Assembly (NCBI GenBank): GCA_921293015.1
Contig: OV121087.1
Coordinates: 7,452,501-7,516,500, forward strand
Length of the DNA stretch: 64,000 nucleotides
DNA from: Phorcus lineatus
Lineage: Eukaryota > Mollusca > Gastropoda > Trochida > Trochidae
Direction of reading: 5' to 3'
A program made the translations under genes and the position numbers. Below the pieces are notes generated by a model, which was not told where the DNA came from, made no database searches, and was given only the letters and a program-made list of their open reading frames with translations. Below, piece after piece: positions 52,819 through 64,000 of this stretch; positions within the stretch are counted from its first letter, which is position 1, and each line of letters starts with the position of its first letter.

Positions 52819-53100
52819 TGGCTCATGCACATGGCTTGTTTTGGATCAAGAGGTCCCTGGTTTCGAATCCTGCCAGGAGCTCGGCAACTTTGTCTGCAGT
52901 AGAGAACAGTTCTACACGTAGTCAGGTTTGGGTGTAATGCTATACTGAATTTCAGTGCAGTACCACCCATGGTTTGCTAGTTCCAGCCTATGCTTGCAGG
53001 TTTCACCACAAGGCACAGCCACAATGGTGGCGATATAAGTAAAATACTCTTGAAAGCGGCGCCAAACCCCACATCACCTAACCTCACCTCACATGGTGTG
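52819..53100 (+). mobile_element. tRNA-derived SINE-like element
   Basis: An A-box-like TGGCTCATGCAC at 52818-52829 is followed about 40 bp later by a B box, GGTTTCGAATCC at 52859-52870, within a T-stem-like palindrome (CCTGG...CCAGG). The spacing fits a Pol III promoter. The roughly 230 bp that follow are GC-richer than the surrounding intron and may be the SINE body. The right boundary is approximate and no target duplication was found. Confidence 0.5.
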
Positions 53101-53682
53101 CAGAAGGACCTGGCTTGTCCAAATTGTGGCTTGTCCAGTAAGTGATGACTGATGCTTTAGTCCAGTGATGTCACTAACACTGTATTTTTCATTTAAAGAT
53201 GTATGCGCCTATTGACTTTTCCAAGTCATTTCTGAACAAAACCTCTAGATAAAATTCAATTTTTCCAAATAAACTGAAGAGAATGAATTATGTTTGCTCT
53301 CAAAGACATTCTTAAATGAACATGTTATGCAAGGTTTACTGTCACGCACTTGTTATATTGAAAAGATCCTTTTAAAAGTGGCATTAAAAAGACTTGCACA
53401 GTCTGTATCTGCACGTACCTGTTACCACGGTACACTGATGTCCATCATTGTTACTTCTGCCCAATTGAAGACTAACATGACGGGTCATTTGTTGCGACTT
53501 GACCAGTCATTTGTCCTTCTTTGAGCATTTCACGCCCAAGTGAAGGTGTTGTTTGTGGTAGGTTGCAGTTCAACACCCATGTACATAGAGCTTGGTGTTA
53601 GTTAGCCGGTATGTTACTTAGTAATACCTTCAGGCTGTGTGAGCTCTGACTGGGTATAATTCCACTTCAATGAGATTACTTA

Positions 53683-54020
53683 GCAAAATATGTACATAGC
53701 ATGGAAATGATATGGTTAATACCTTTACAGATTAACACAAGATTTGGTGGGAGAAAAGAAAGTTGCAAATGAATGGTGAAAAAAGAAATAAAACAATTGG
53801 CAATCAGCGTGCGAGCATGGTTTGGATAAGATGAAAAGTTTTCAAACAAAATGTTTCCTGGAAATGTAAATACTTTCACAGATTATCACAGGATTTAGTC
53901 AAAGAGAATAAGTTACAAAAGAATGGGAAAATAAGAATTAAGATGAAATGTTTGGAACAAAATGTTTCATGGAAATGTAATATACTATCACAGATTAAAA
54001 CAGGAAAAAGTTGCAAATGA
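53683..54020 (+). repeat. Three diverged tandem repeats
   Basis: Three successive stretches beginning near 53683, 53845 and 53957 share an order of words: AAAATGT(TTC), ATGGAAATG, AATACTTTCACAGATTA, ACACAGGA or similar, then GTTGCAAATGA or GTTACAAAAGA. Unit lengths vary (about 162 and 112 bp between starts), showing an old array with internal deletions. Confidence 0.6.
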
Positions 54021-55663
54021 TCCCCCAAAAAGATGTATGGAATTTTTGCAATCAAAAGATAAAAAATGAGATGTTGGATAAATTTTTAAAAAAAAGAAAA
54101 CACCAATATCTGATTTTATTTTACTGACAACTTTCATTTTTCAAAAAGTTTTAAATATTTTTGAACAGACGAAGATGATGTTTGATACAATACAAAAAGG
54201 TTCAATAGAGAGTTTAGGATTGTCTTTTAGTTATGAAATGTTCAATATAAATGGGCAAAGTGTTCATACCCAGAAAAATCCTTTTTCCTTTATCTCAAAT
54301 GTATCTAGTCACGTGTCAACTCCTACACCACATAAGAAACAAGGAGTGTATCACGCGTGTTAGCTGCCCACACCAGTCTACAAGATATAGTGGATTTGCT
54401 TCTGAATTAACATTCATTTATCAAAGGTTTATTTTGGAATGTGTTGAGAAGCCACATTCTTATCATGAGAAAACATAGAAAAAGGCGTGCAAAGAGCCAA
54501 AGAAAATATCTCTGCTTTCACCAAGGCTCTTCCACTTCATAACGGCCTGTGGAAAATGAAGGAGGTCGTAGAGGGAGAGTGAGTAAAGGGTTCTTCTTTC
54601 TGATTGGCTGGGAGATGTGATAACAATATTGTATAAATGTGTGATATGTTGTATTAACGCCTTGTGTGACATCGATATTATCTTTAAACTGCACTCCAAA
54701 CAACATTTGTTGAAAGAAATGGACGATAAGAAATGACATTATGATTCCAATGTGTTTTGTTTTTAACAATTGAAGAAGGGTTTCCTTTTGGCGGTTACAT
54801 ACTGCCTTATAATGAACTTATCATTTTAAACGCAACTGTCCTTATTCTAAGTTTTTCTTTGGGAGGAATTGATATGTCAGTGTTTTTAGGTGCAGGAAAT
54901 AAAGATGATTTTTCGGACATTAATTTTGAGGGATGGAATTTTAAACCAAGATGAATAATATGCTGAATGCTTGAAGTAAAACCACACCTTGCAGGAGAGA
55001 TAAGTCATATCTTGATCTATTTTCAGAAATTTGTATCATCATGCTAAATTCTGGTAATTTTTCTCCAGTGTGAAACTTGCCTCTCATATCTGTGTAAGCA
55101 AGGCCTGTAGATTGTGTACTCCTGACCCAGAATCATCCCTTTCTATGTTTCCCAGTATGAACCTGCAACCCATATACACTTGTTGCAAATTTGTCAAAAT
55201 ATGATACATATCTTGAAGTTAAATTCAACAGCTGAAACCTTTCATGGTTCATGAGTTTCCTACATCCAAACAACCTCCACCCACTCTTGCTGTCTGAGAA
55301 AATTCTTGTAATAAGTTAGGCTCAAATTTGAAAAAGAAGCAAAGAAGTGAAGTTGAATTCTCTTTTAAAAAGAAATAGATAGACGTGAGTTGTTATCTGA
55401 CACCTCTAGTAGTTTTGAACGCAATTCACATATTCATATCCATATGCTTAACCCTTTGTCCGCTGAATAGCTACCGTTTTTAACAGGTCAATTTACACGA
55501 TGTGCAATTTGTAAAAAGGTAGATATCATTTTAATGATTTTATTTCAGTGTAGATTGGTTAAGTGAAGCAAGCTTTTTTAGGTCATGTAGTACTTCTGTC
55601 AAACATAAAATATAATTTGAGAAACATATTAATGAAATATATATTTTTTTTCTATTTTTTCAG

Positions 55664-55774
55664 CGCGGATTGGGCGAGTCAAACTAGCGGCTGGAGATGT
55701 TGAAAGCATGCTCAAACACACCCCTACACGATCTAGAGGCTCAAATAAACTCTTCAGGGGTCTACACGACAAAG
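55664..55774 (+). CDS. MICU3-like: MICU2/3-like gene, exon 3
   Basis: This exon encodes the end of codon 109 (Pro), residues 110-145 and the first base of Gly146. The product reads RIGRVKLAAGDVESMLKHTP, then GSNKLFRGLHDKG. It matches the MICU3 stretch just before the first EF-hand, where relatives read ELNxMLxxTP...GSSKLFRxLxxKG. The acceptor is CTATTTTTTCAG; the donor is AAAG|GTATGT, phase 1. In known MICU proteins the next residues are an I-S-Y-T-E-Y strand leading to the EF-hand. I could not find that exon in the remaining 8.2 kb, so the gene runs off the window. Confidence 0.82.
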
Positions 55775-58700
55775 GTATGTGCCAAAATTATAAACCTCCG
55801 CTAAATTCCTCCATCCCTGCTGCAGTACCTGTATTAGATAATGTTAGCGTAAAAAAAATATGTCATGAAGATTATAGCAAGCCCATGATCAACACTGCCT
55901 AAAACAATCATTTGAAGTGGCAAATATGCACGGAGGTAATGTAAGTAAACTGGACAAGTTTGCACCGGTTGTGTCTGGGAGTTTGAGGGATGTGATTAAG
56001 GGCTACATTATATCATTATGAGGTGACTACCCCGGGTATCTGGGTACCTCTGCCGGGTATAATCACCCTGCCACCCAAGGACCGTGATTATAGGCTATGA
56101 GCCGCGTCACTCTATACTGTCAATTACAACTTTTAGACTGACTCCTTCAAAGTCTTTCGCTTCATTCGGGGTAATTCGTAAAATAACTAAACAACAATGG
56201 ATGTTCTCTAAAGGTTTATACTTAGCGGGTATGTGTGAGGTTTCACCAGATTTGAAAGACTTACAGCTACTCCGTACATTGCCGAGCTTGAAGAATGACC
56301 CTTCGCTTGACTGATTTGCTACAATTTTGATACACGCTTGGGAGAAAGCGTTTACAATCTGTTAGAGCAAGGCTTGGCTGACTTTGTGGCATTCTCATTG
56401 ATGACTTTGAATTTTTCTTTCCCTGAATTGTAAACTTTGGACAATGTGATTTGATTCTATAGAAGTTCATTGATGTGTTTGAGAGTTGAAAAAGTTTCAA
56501 TTTGTTTTCCTATTATTTGTATGAATGTGCCTTCTTGTTCTTAAGCTTTTGTTTTAGAGAGCATTGCAATTGATTATGTTGCGCTCACAAGGTTTTCCTT
56601 TAACTTAATTCATTGATCTTTGAAAATTTGGTATTTCTAAAACTTTAAAGCTTAAAGCAATGATTGCAAATTCAAAAATAATATTTAACTTGAATGTAAT
56701 TCAATTTCCATTCCAATCCAAGGACTTTGTAACACCTTACCTTATTCAATATAAATTTCAACTACTAAAATTACAAGTAGAACATTACACTCCATTGTAT
56801 AAAGGAAACCTTAAGCTTTAAAGACCTAAAATAATTTTGTTTAAGTTACTTCCATCATTCTCAGGTTTTGCAGGTTTCTGACCTCACCAGTACAAAATGT
56901 TTGAAGTACAAGAATTCCAATGAACTGCAATACGTTGATTAATCTGAAAAACCCTATACATGTATTGTGTTTTTTTAAGATTCAACGACTTGACATCAAC
57001 AGTGCAAATATAACTATGAAAAATCTTAATCGAGTCTTGAGGGATGGCCAAATGAAATTAAGTAATGCAGTATGCTTTACTTTTTTCTTAACTTTACAAC
57101 TATCTTCATTTCAGTATGCAAAGGTCGCTGTATTTGACTTTGAAATTCTTTGAAGTTCAGGTGTCGAATAAATCTCAGCAAATCATTTCTACAAATCCTT
57201 GTCTTCAAAGTCTATAATGGACTTACTATCTTGTTTCACACACAAGGAAAACCTATTCTGAAAGTAATTGATACTTGAAGACTATAAAGACATCTAGCAA
57301 GTGCTGACCATTCATTTTAAGTTTAATTAAGGTCATAGAGGGGCTACTCCCCCATAAAAGTCTCTGGCCTCAAATGACCGGTGTAGGTAGAATATAGACA
57401 AGAAGGGATGGTATATCTCTGTAATGTATGGGCAGGGTGTTATATCCCACTTGTTGGTGGGAGATCTTTAGCCGTGTATCCTCCCTTTCTAGCCAGTCAC
57501 TTCCTAATAAACTGTTATTCCCGCTCTTCAACAGGCAATAAACATCACACGGTACTATCAACTTGCTATTAACACCATCACGGTACTAGCTAGACATACA
57601 CAGACTGAAATTAACGTCTACAATTTGGGGGCGAAATCAACCTCATCCATGTCCAGGCTTTGAATGGGATAATAAGGAGTTCACACCTGATATTGAAAAC
57701 TACCCGCACCATTGTTCAGAGGGATACCCGTTGGGTATAAGGAAAGTTTATACTAGAAGCTTAGATTTGCTGAAAGGTTTATAGGGGTGACCATATGGTA
57801 ATTTGTATAATTTTGGTTGAAAGGAGTAATCTGCTAATGATTAGGAGAGAAACCAATGCTGGTGGAATTGATGATAAAAGATTAAGTTTGTTTTCTCATT
57901 GGTTGGTTTAGTTTGCTTTAGAAATCAAGGATTTGAATGATTAATGGGTTGACATAATTGAGATTTCTTCTTCGTCCTCACTGAATTCTTTTAAAATCTC
58001 TTTTGAAGATATTTCAAACTAAAGCTTTATAAAGACAGCACTTAGAGTAACTATTGCGGGTTGTTTCTGGTGTGACAAATGTTACCGGCTGTAAATGAAA
58101 GATGTAGTTTCTGTCATAAACTAAATCATCGAAATTTGCTTTTGAAATCATAGATGCTAGAAAATGGAAATTACAAAATTTGAAAATAGAAGAGATAATC
58201 TTACACTTGACTGGTCATGTCAGATGGTACAGATAGTGAATTATGTATGAATAATATGTATCCTGTTGTTAAATTGATCCAATCCTGAAGAGGTTGAGTG
58301 GTGTTACACTTATTAATTATGTCTATATCACACACTCAGTTCATATACTGATATCTGATGGCATTATATTGCTTATTGCATGACTGATAATCCCTGCCAT
58401 ACCACATATAGAACCACCTGAAACATTGTTAAGTTAGAAATGTTCCAATGATTGATATATTTCTCCCTATGTGACATCTTGCATGGTAAGCCTGTTGATA
58501 TGGTTTATTCACAGTATAGGTTGATGATGAGGTTTAACCTCCCTTAATGATATTCTAATCAAGGGTTATTGTTTGTATAACTATCATACATAAATGATAA
58601 AGGATTATCTACAGATAGGTTTAAAGAAAAACAGGACAATCTTCAGATCTTCAGATTGTTCAACATCATCAGCTCTGTCCATATGAATACAAAAACTTTC

Positions 58701-61700
58701 ATTTGTCTCTCATGAAAGTCCGCTATGGACACCACAAAGCTGTGAGGGTTTTATCAGGTTGTCAATTTAAACACTAATGATTAAAAGCATGAGGTCCTGT
58801 CTCACCTATTAGACGTACGCAAGTTTAAAGATGTTCATTTGAATATCAATGATTAGAGGTCTCTTGAAGGTCCACTCTTGATACCTCAAGAAGAACCTAA
58901 GGCTATTAGTGTTGAGACAACCAAGAGCTGTATTGTGTTTAGGGGCGTAGCTTGACCAGAAAATAGCACCAGGTCTTTGTCTTTGGTTGGCGTCCAGATG
59001 GACAGAATGACCAATCCTGGGCTAGCTAGCATTGACACTGACCGGAGGCTATTTGTGGTCTTGTGTTATTGTTTACTTTTCTGTAGTCAAACTGACCACC
59101 AGATTTACACGCTAGGTTGCAGCTTTCTTTGGCGGTTGCCTCACTTCTTTAATGGTTATTGGATGAAATACTTTGAATAAATTGATTGGAAAACATTAGA
59201 ATTTTGAAATAATTCTAAGCATTTGTGTGCCATTTTCATTTCACATTTATCTTTTTTAAATTAGTAACCTATTTAATGATCATTGAAGAAAGAATTTGAT
59301 GGATGTCCGATCATATATCATTGGAATTTAACGTTCTTTCCAAACATGTAACTTCGATAAAGATAGAAAAGACTTTTGTTCCAATTTTTTACTTCGTATA
59401 TTCTTAAATTGAATGTTTACTCTATTATTTGAGTTGAATTTCAAAAGTTTCAAATCATAATAGAACAAGAAATAAGGTTGATTTCTCCACTCTAAGCATT
59501 ATGAGTTTAAATCCCTACTGGAGAGAAGGAGAAAATATATATTAAAAGTTGTTGTCGATAAAATCTTTTCTTATGCTGTGATCTAATCCTTGTCTTCTTT
59601 TCAGAATAAATAATTGCCAACATTTCCTTCATTCAACAATAAATGTTTAATGTTTAAATTTTTAAAAGTTTCTTTTATTTGTTTTTAACAAAATTGTGAG
59701 ACAAGTTTTAGTGGGTAGGCAAAGTAGCAACAAATTGTGTCTTGGGTCTCAAGGCCTCTGTCTGTGGATGAAGAGTGAATCCCCCTCGGACACCAGAGCT
59801 TGATTACAATACATGCTTCTTTCCTCTGTGAGACATTTACAAGGAAAACAGCTAATATTGGCCCCTGTTTTCTTCTTCCTAACTGGCGAAAGTTGCGATA
59901 AATATCAAAACATTTTACCACCTTTTACCAATCTGTTACCTAATTTGAATACCTTTGAATCGCCACCAAAGTGTATTTGTATCAGATTGTATGTTTAGTA
60001 GCTGCTTGTTTGTAAACCAACTCCATCTGTTTGTCCCTACGAGCTTGGTTCGGTAATCAGAGCAGTTGTCTATATACAAAACCTGTCTTCCTGTATGTGT
60101 TGTGAACATCAAAGGGAAGGCCACTGACAGTAAACTCAATTTTTTCCTATCAATGACAACAAATAAATATTGTTAATGCAAAGTTCTGTTGCACATTTTG
60201 TGTGTTCTTGTTTTTTCTTGTTTATTCTTATGCAAACAGAATAGTTTTTTTCTCATAGACTTTGTAATGAACGAACTAATCAGTTCCTCTCCTGAAATAT
60301 TTGGACTTATTAAAGAGCAAGTGGACTCGTTTGTTGATATTATTTTTGATGAACCATTAATCAAACAAATTTATCTTCATTTGGCCTCTTACAAAGCATT
60401 GATACATTAATTTTGCCTACATAATTTCTCTTGTTTCATTTGTTTTTCATGAATCTGAAAAACTTGAAAATATGAAATGTAAATCTTTCATATGAAAGTT
60501 GTAAAACTTAGTAAGTCTGTATTATGTGTTAAGTAAAAATACTTATCCTTTTAAACTCAACTTGCATCATCACAACATTAGAGACTTTAAGAATATAGGA
60601 AATGGATCAAGAGAAATTGAAGTGAAGTTTCAAGTTTCATGAGACAAAATCAACATCAATCTCTTCCCATTGTCCAATGAACTTCGACATCAATATTGCC
60701 AATCTCGGCATCTATCATAGTCTAACACCAAGACTGCAGTTTATGCTATTTTGACCTCAAAATAACCTCTTGAAAAACAAGTCTACATCTGAAGTAAACT
60801 ACAACTTGTCTGATGACTCTTTGTCCATGGGAGTTGCTCCAGATGCAATGTCTGTAAGTCTCTGAAAGAATCATTTATCTGAGGCTCCATTCTTATGTTC
60901 AATAAAATAATCGTTTTGAAAAGGATTTTTCAGCGACTTAATATCAGTCTACCTATATCACTGTGCTTGTGTATCCGAAGTGGATGAGTTGTCAGGAAAA
61001 GCCTGATATTTCCCTACAAGAAGGCGGTAGAAAGTATGTGTCCCTCGTCCCTTAGCCTAAGGAGTATCAAGAGCCTAGTGGTGAGATTACGAAACCAAAC
61101 AGCTTGTAGAGCTAAGTTTGTACAACTGCGGCAAGTCGAAGAGGTTTGGAGTTTGAGTGTCTGCATTAGAGCTTCCCAGCATAGCACAACTACCAAAGTA
61201 TCCGACTTGTTAGTCCCGCTAATTAAAGAGTCAACTTTGTAAGCCGAGGTTCAGTTCGAAGAATTTTAAGGTTCTTCTCGGTGCATAGATTGAGCAGGAG
61301 AGCTGGTGTCGTGAATGTAAGAGGTATCTTAGCTGTATTGCTCTATCAGGAGTTGACTGGTCGACATCTTGACATGATCAAATTGCATTCTAAATCGATG
61401 CAGACACGAAGAGAAATTTGCTGATAAGAATCGTACATAAGAAAGAAGCTTTTATCACTCTGTGGGGATACCCTGATCAAAAGTGCACACAAATTAGCAA
61501 ATTTGAATACCTCCCTTGACTAAATGTTTCTTTTCAACGGACCTGGCTGTTTGTGTTAAAGAATTCCTGGTATTTCAATAGGCTGAATAAATATGCAATT
61601 AGTCTGAGAGTTCTCATTTGGTTATGCCCTGGATGTGGCTAATGGTGCAGTGTACTGAAAAGACCCTATTGCCCCACTAAGATGTCCTGCATGACATTAG

Positions 61701-62939
61701 CTGTTCTCCCAACATAGAAAAGCTTGTAACACCTTTGTTAAAAGTGTGAAAAATTAGTTGTTTAGTGGGAAGTTAGGTTTGTGGAGTCGGGAAGACACCC
61801 CCTGACACGGTCTCATGGCTCTTCACAGCTTACCACCAGCCATCTTGTGGGGGAGGTCGGCTCGGGGAGGGGGAGCTTCTGTCCTTGATGGCCTTAATTG
61901 GTCATCAAGTTCAAAATTTTAGTTTTGCATATCATTTGCAAGGCCATTGGTTATATTATTAAAGATTCTAGTTCAATTTCAGCAACAATTATTCAGTTTG
62001 CGAGATACTTTGTTTTGTTTGAGGAGAGATGAGTTTCTTGAATTGCTATATAAAATGATGATTCTAAAGAGGTAAAACTGCTTTGTAAAGTGTTTCATTA
62101 TTGATTTGAAATTTTTTATATATTTAGTGTGTAGAAATATACGCTAACACTGTTAGGAAAGTAACTGTGTTAATTATTTCACACCTTCAAATGTATGTTC
62201 ATTAACAAAACTGACATCGGCATGAAGGAGACACTTGATATAATGAAATAATGAATAGTGTTAAATTCATAGACAAACATGCCTGTGAATCATGCAATCT
62301 CCTTCAAAGAAAAGAACCCCAGAATGTAACACATGTTCAAGTTGATAACAGCATGAAGAGAAAGAAAATTCATCAGGCAGTTATTTTTATAATCGGATAG
62401 TTTTTCTCCAGTTGGTGGTCTGCTAGTCAGAAGTTTAGCTGCGGTAGATGCCAGTTTGCCTAACTGAGGCTGACATTAACTTCTCGTTGCTCAAACCACC
62501 TGGCTAAAGAGGCTGTCAATGTAATGTTGGCTGACTCAAATAGACTGCAATCAGCAACAGGTAGCTTGCAGGTAAACTGGACTAATTAACTTGAAACCAA
62601 TTAACAGTATCTTACCTCTCATCGTGGTGCATCCACTGCCCCGTAAACCAGATTATTGTGATGAGTTTGTCGGCTTGTAATCCCAGGTTATCAGCTTCTG
62701 TAATGACAATCATTCCCTCTGAGGCAACCTTACACCCGGGTGTGAAAATACTCTAGCTATTGTTTTAATTAGGAATGATTACATTAGTGTGTGTACGCAA
62801 CACTTGCAGTGTTGTTACAGGGGAAGCTTTTCCTGGCATCAGAGGACAGTGTTTGTTTAAGTTCAAAGACTCTTCCCATTGAACTCTGCTTGCTAATTAG
62901 GGTCTAGACCGGTGTTTTGATTGCAATTAGGACGAGTGT

Positions 62940-63070
62940 TTACATGTTGTCCGCTGAAGGGGCAGTGTCCAGATGAGCAACCCTAATCTCTTCAGCCTTC
63001 ATTTTCTTCGCCTCTTTGTCTTCTTCACCTGAGGATGTCTTTAATGAATCTATCAGTGAGTAGGCTGTTC
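62940..63070 (-). CDS. Weak candidate terminal exon of an unidentified minus-strand gene
   Basis: On the minus strand a pyrimidine-rich acceptor (TTGTTTTCTTCACACCATAG) precedes an open frame. The frame reads TAYSLIDSLKTSSGEEDKEA, then KKMKAEEIRVAHLDT, ending in SADNM and TAA. The local composition is more GC-rich than the flanks, and the charged, low-complexity residue make-up looks protein-like. The open frame continues upstream of the acceptor to 63374 but has no ATG there. I do not recognise the peptide. No partner exon is visible in the window, and it would lie inside a MICU intron on the opposite strand. It may be chance. Confidence 0.18.
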
Positions 63071-63562
63071 CTATGGTGTGAAGAAAACAATAGGTGATGA
63101 GGGGGAGTACTTGTGTTTGAGTTGATAAAATCCTGACGACAGTAATGCGGCTGGATGTTTTCAGTTGAATCAGAAGGGATGTACACTTGAACAAGTGTGA
63201 TTCTGATTTGTAAATATTGTTTGGGGGTCCTACTTCGTATATTTGGGACCCAATTCTCTTTAAGATTGTATTCAATTTAGCTTTTTGGTTTATGTTTACT
63301 AATCCAGTTACATCATTAAGATATGTTGATACCACAATGAGTATCCGTAGAAGTACAATATCTTTTAGTGTCAAGATTTTCTTGATAATATGTTCTTCAT
63401 TGTGAAAATCAGGCTTTAGAGTATATACTTACTCCTTCTGCTTCAAAGACTGTATACAGCTCTGATCAACAAAAAAATACTTAAAAAGTCGGGGGGGAAT
63501 GTGAAAAATCACTTTTTCATTATGAGTGTATGGCAAGATTTATACCCATACTCATTGATTAG

Positions 63563-63964
63563 TAAGGGTGCGCGGTATTATCGGTATATCGGTATATTGC
63601 AATACAGAAACACCACAATACGTATCGATACAGTCTTCTGAAAATATTCAATATATCGTAGGTTTTAGAATGAACTCTTTCCGTGTAAAATTGCACAAAA
63701 GCGTAACAAAAACACCCTATGATTTTACTGAAAGTTGTGAACAAAGTGTGAACGTGCAAAGTTGAAATAGCACAGACATGTTTACTGAATTATCTATCTT
63801 TACAAAATGACGTCCAGTTGAGCATTGATCACTGTTCCAATTGCTGTTATTTACTCAAAGGAACATGGAAAAACTAAAATATGAAAAGTACCAATAAATT
63901 GCAATACGCTTTTCTGTATCGCAATATATTGCCCAATGGAAATGAGGACCGATACCCATCCTTG
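63563..63964. mobile_element. hAT-like MITE (402 bp) with 8-bp target duplication
   Basis: TTGATTAG flanks the element exactly at 63555-63562 and 63965-63972. The left end TAAGGGTGCGCGGTA and the complement of the right end, CAAGGATGGGTATCGG, are related but imperfect termini. Subterminal regions pair more strongly through GGTATATTGCAATACAGAAA-type words. The interior has no transposase coding capacity. An 8-bp duplication and a (T/C)A-GGRTG terminus fit the hAT superfamily. Confidence 0.7.
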
Positions 63965-64000
63965 TTGATTAGATAAGATAATTATCTCAGATTAACTTGT

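Larger units (their letters stand above)
37884..55663 (+). other. MICU-like intron 2 (17.8 kb)
   Basis: This is a phase 1 intron with donor GTAAGT and acceptor TATTTTTTCAG. It is low in repeats for its length. It contains a CATAT-type microsatellite at 41115-41230, a hAT MITE inside a tandem duplication at 45051-45795, a CAGA microsatellite at 46281, a tRNA-like SINE near 52.8 kb and a three-copy old repeat at 53683-54020. GC-richer islands at about 38090-38420, 41450-41790 and 43730-43960 may be regulatory or decayed repeats. Open frames in the intron are short and match no family I know. Confidence 0.75.
55775..64000 (+). other. MICU-like intron 3, incomplete
   Basis: The donor is GTATGT and no acceptor leading into a MICU continuation was found before the window ends. 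It is AT-rich with a hAT-type MITE at 63563-63964 and GC-richer islands at about 56000-56120, 61020-61240, 61770-61890 and 62400-62760. The islands might be conserved noncoding elements. A candidate antisense exon is listed at 62940-63070. Confidence 0.6.

Noticed and set aside
54757-54954. Open frame with hydrophobic start near MICU exon 3
   Set aside because: No recognisable family, AT-driven composition and no conserved motif; treated as intronic chance.
59480-59545. tRNA-like stretch with GAGTTTAAATCCC
   Set aside because: The B-box core is substituted and the flanks form only a simple hairpin, so there is no convincing Pol III element.
62940-63374. Non-LTR retrotransposon reverse transcriptase fragment
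   Set aside because: The open frame superficially recalls C-terminal regions of such proteins, but no catalytic motif or reliable alignment is visible.
55775-64000. MICU exon 4 (EF-hand region)
   Set aside because: I looked for a phase-matched acceptor followed by an I-S-Y-T-E-Y-like strand and an EF-hand loop and found none, so it presumably lies past 64000.

Overview
The window reads as nuclear DNA of an invertebrate animal, most likely a lophotrochozoan and probably a mollusc. The coding exons are short, AT-rich introns of up to about 18 kb separate them, and splice sites are canonical. Many small non-autonomous DNA transposons and tRNA-like repeats are present. I see no operons, CRISPR arrays or bacterial features. 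The mollusc assignment is inferred from the style of the genes and repeats; I could not test it.

Two protein-coding genes can be supported. The first lies on the minus strand from 31476 down to 21102. It has three coding exons and encodes a secreted fibroblast growth factor of 323 residues. Exon 1 holds the signal peptide and first trefoil strands, exon 2 is the 104-nt middle exon typical of FGF genes, and exon 3 completes the trefoil. Exon 3 then adds an unusual tail: a Thr/Pro mucin-like linker, a four-cysteine segment and a very basic end. The second gene starts at 35255 on the plus strand. Its three visible exons (35255-35443, 37748-37883, 55664-55774) encode the N-terminal part of a mitochondrial calcium uptake protein of the MICU2/MICU3 group. 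The EF-hand exons must lie beyond the right edge. The two genes point away from each other across about 3.8 kb.

Layout: 1-20450 is gene-poor DNA downstream of the FGF gene, with several repeat families. 20450-21101 is the probable FGF 3' UTR, and 21102-31476 is the FGF gene. 31477-35254 is the divergent intergenic region, with a candidate FGF 5' region near 32.3 kb and a compact MICU promoter at about 35.2 kb. 35255-64000 is the 5' part of the MICU gene, nearly all intron. It carries two hAT-type MITEs with 8-bp target duplications, a tRNA-like SINE, microsatellites and old local duplications.

The two genes have no evident functional link: one encodes an extracellular signal, the other a regulator of the mitochondrial calcium uniporter. 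The observations most worth a second look are the composite FGF tail, the altered heparin-loop region of that FGF, the hAT element sitting at the junction of a tandem duplication, and the recurring palindromic MITE family.
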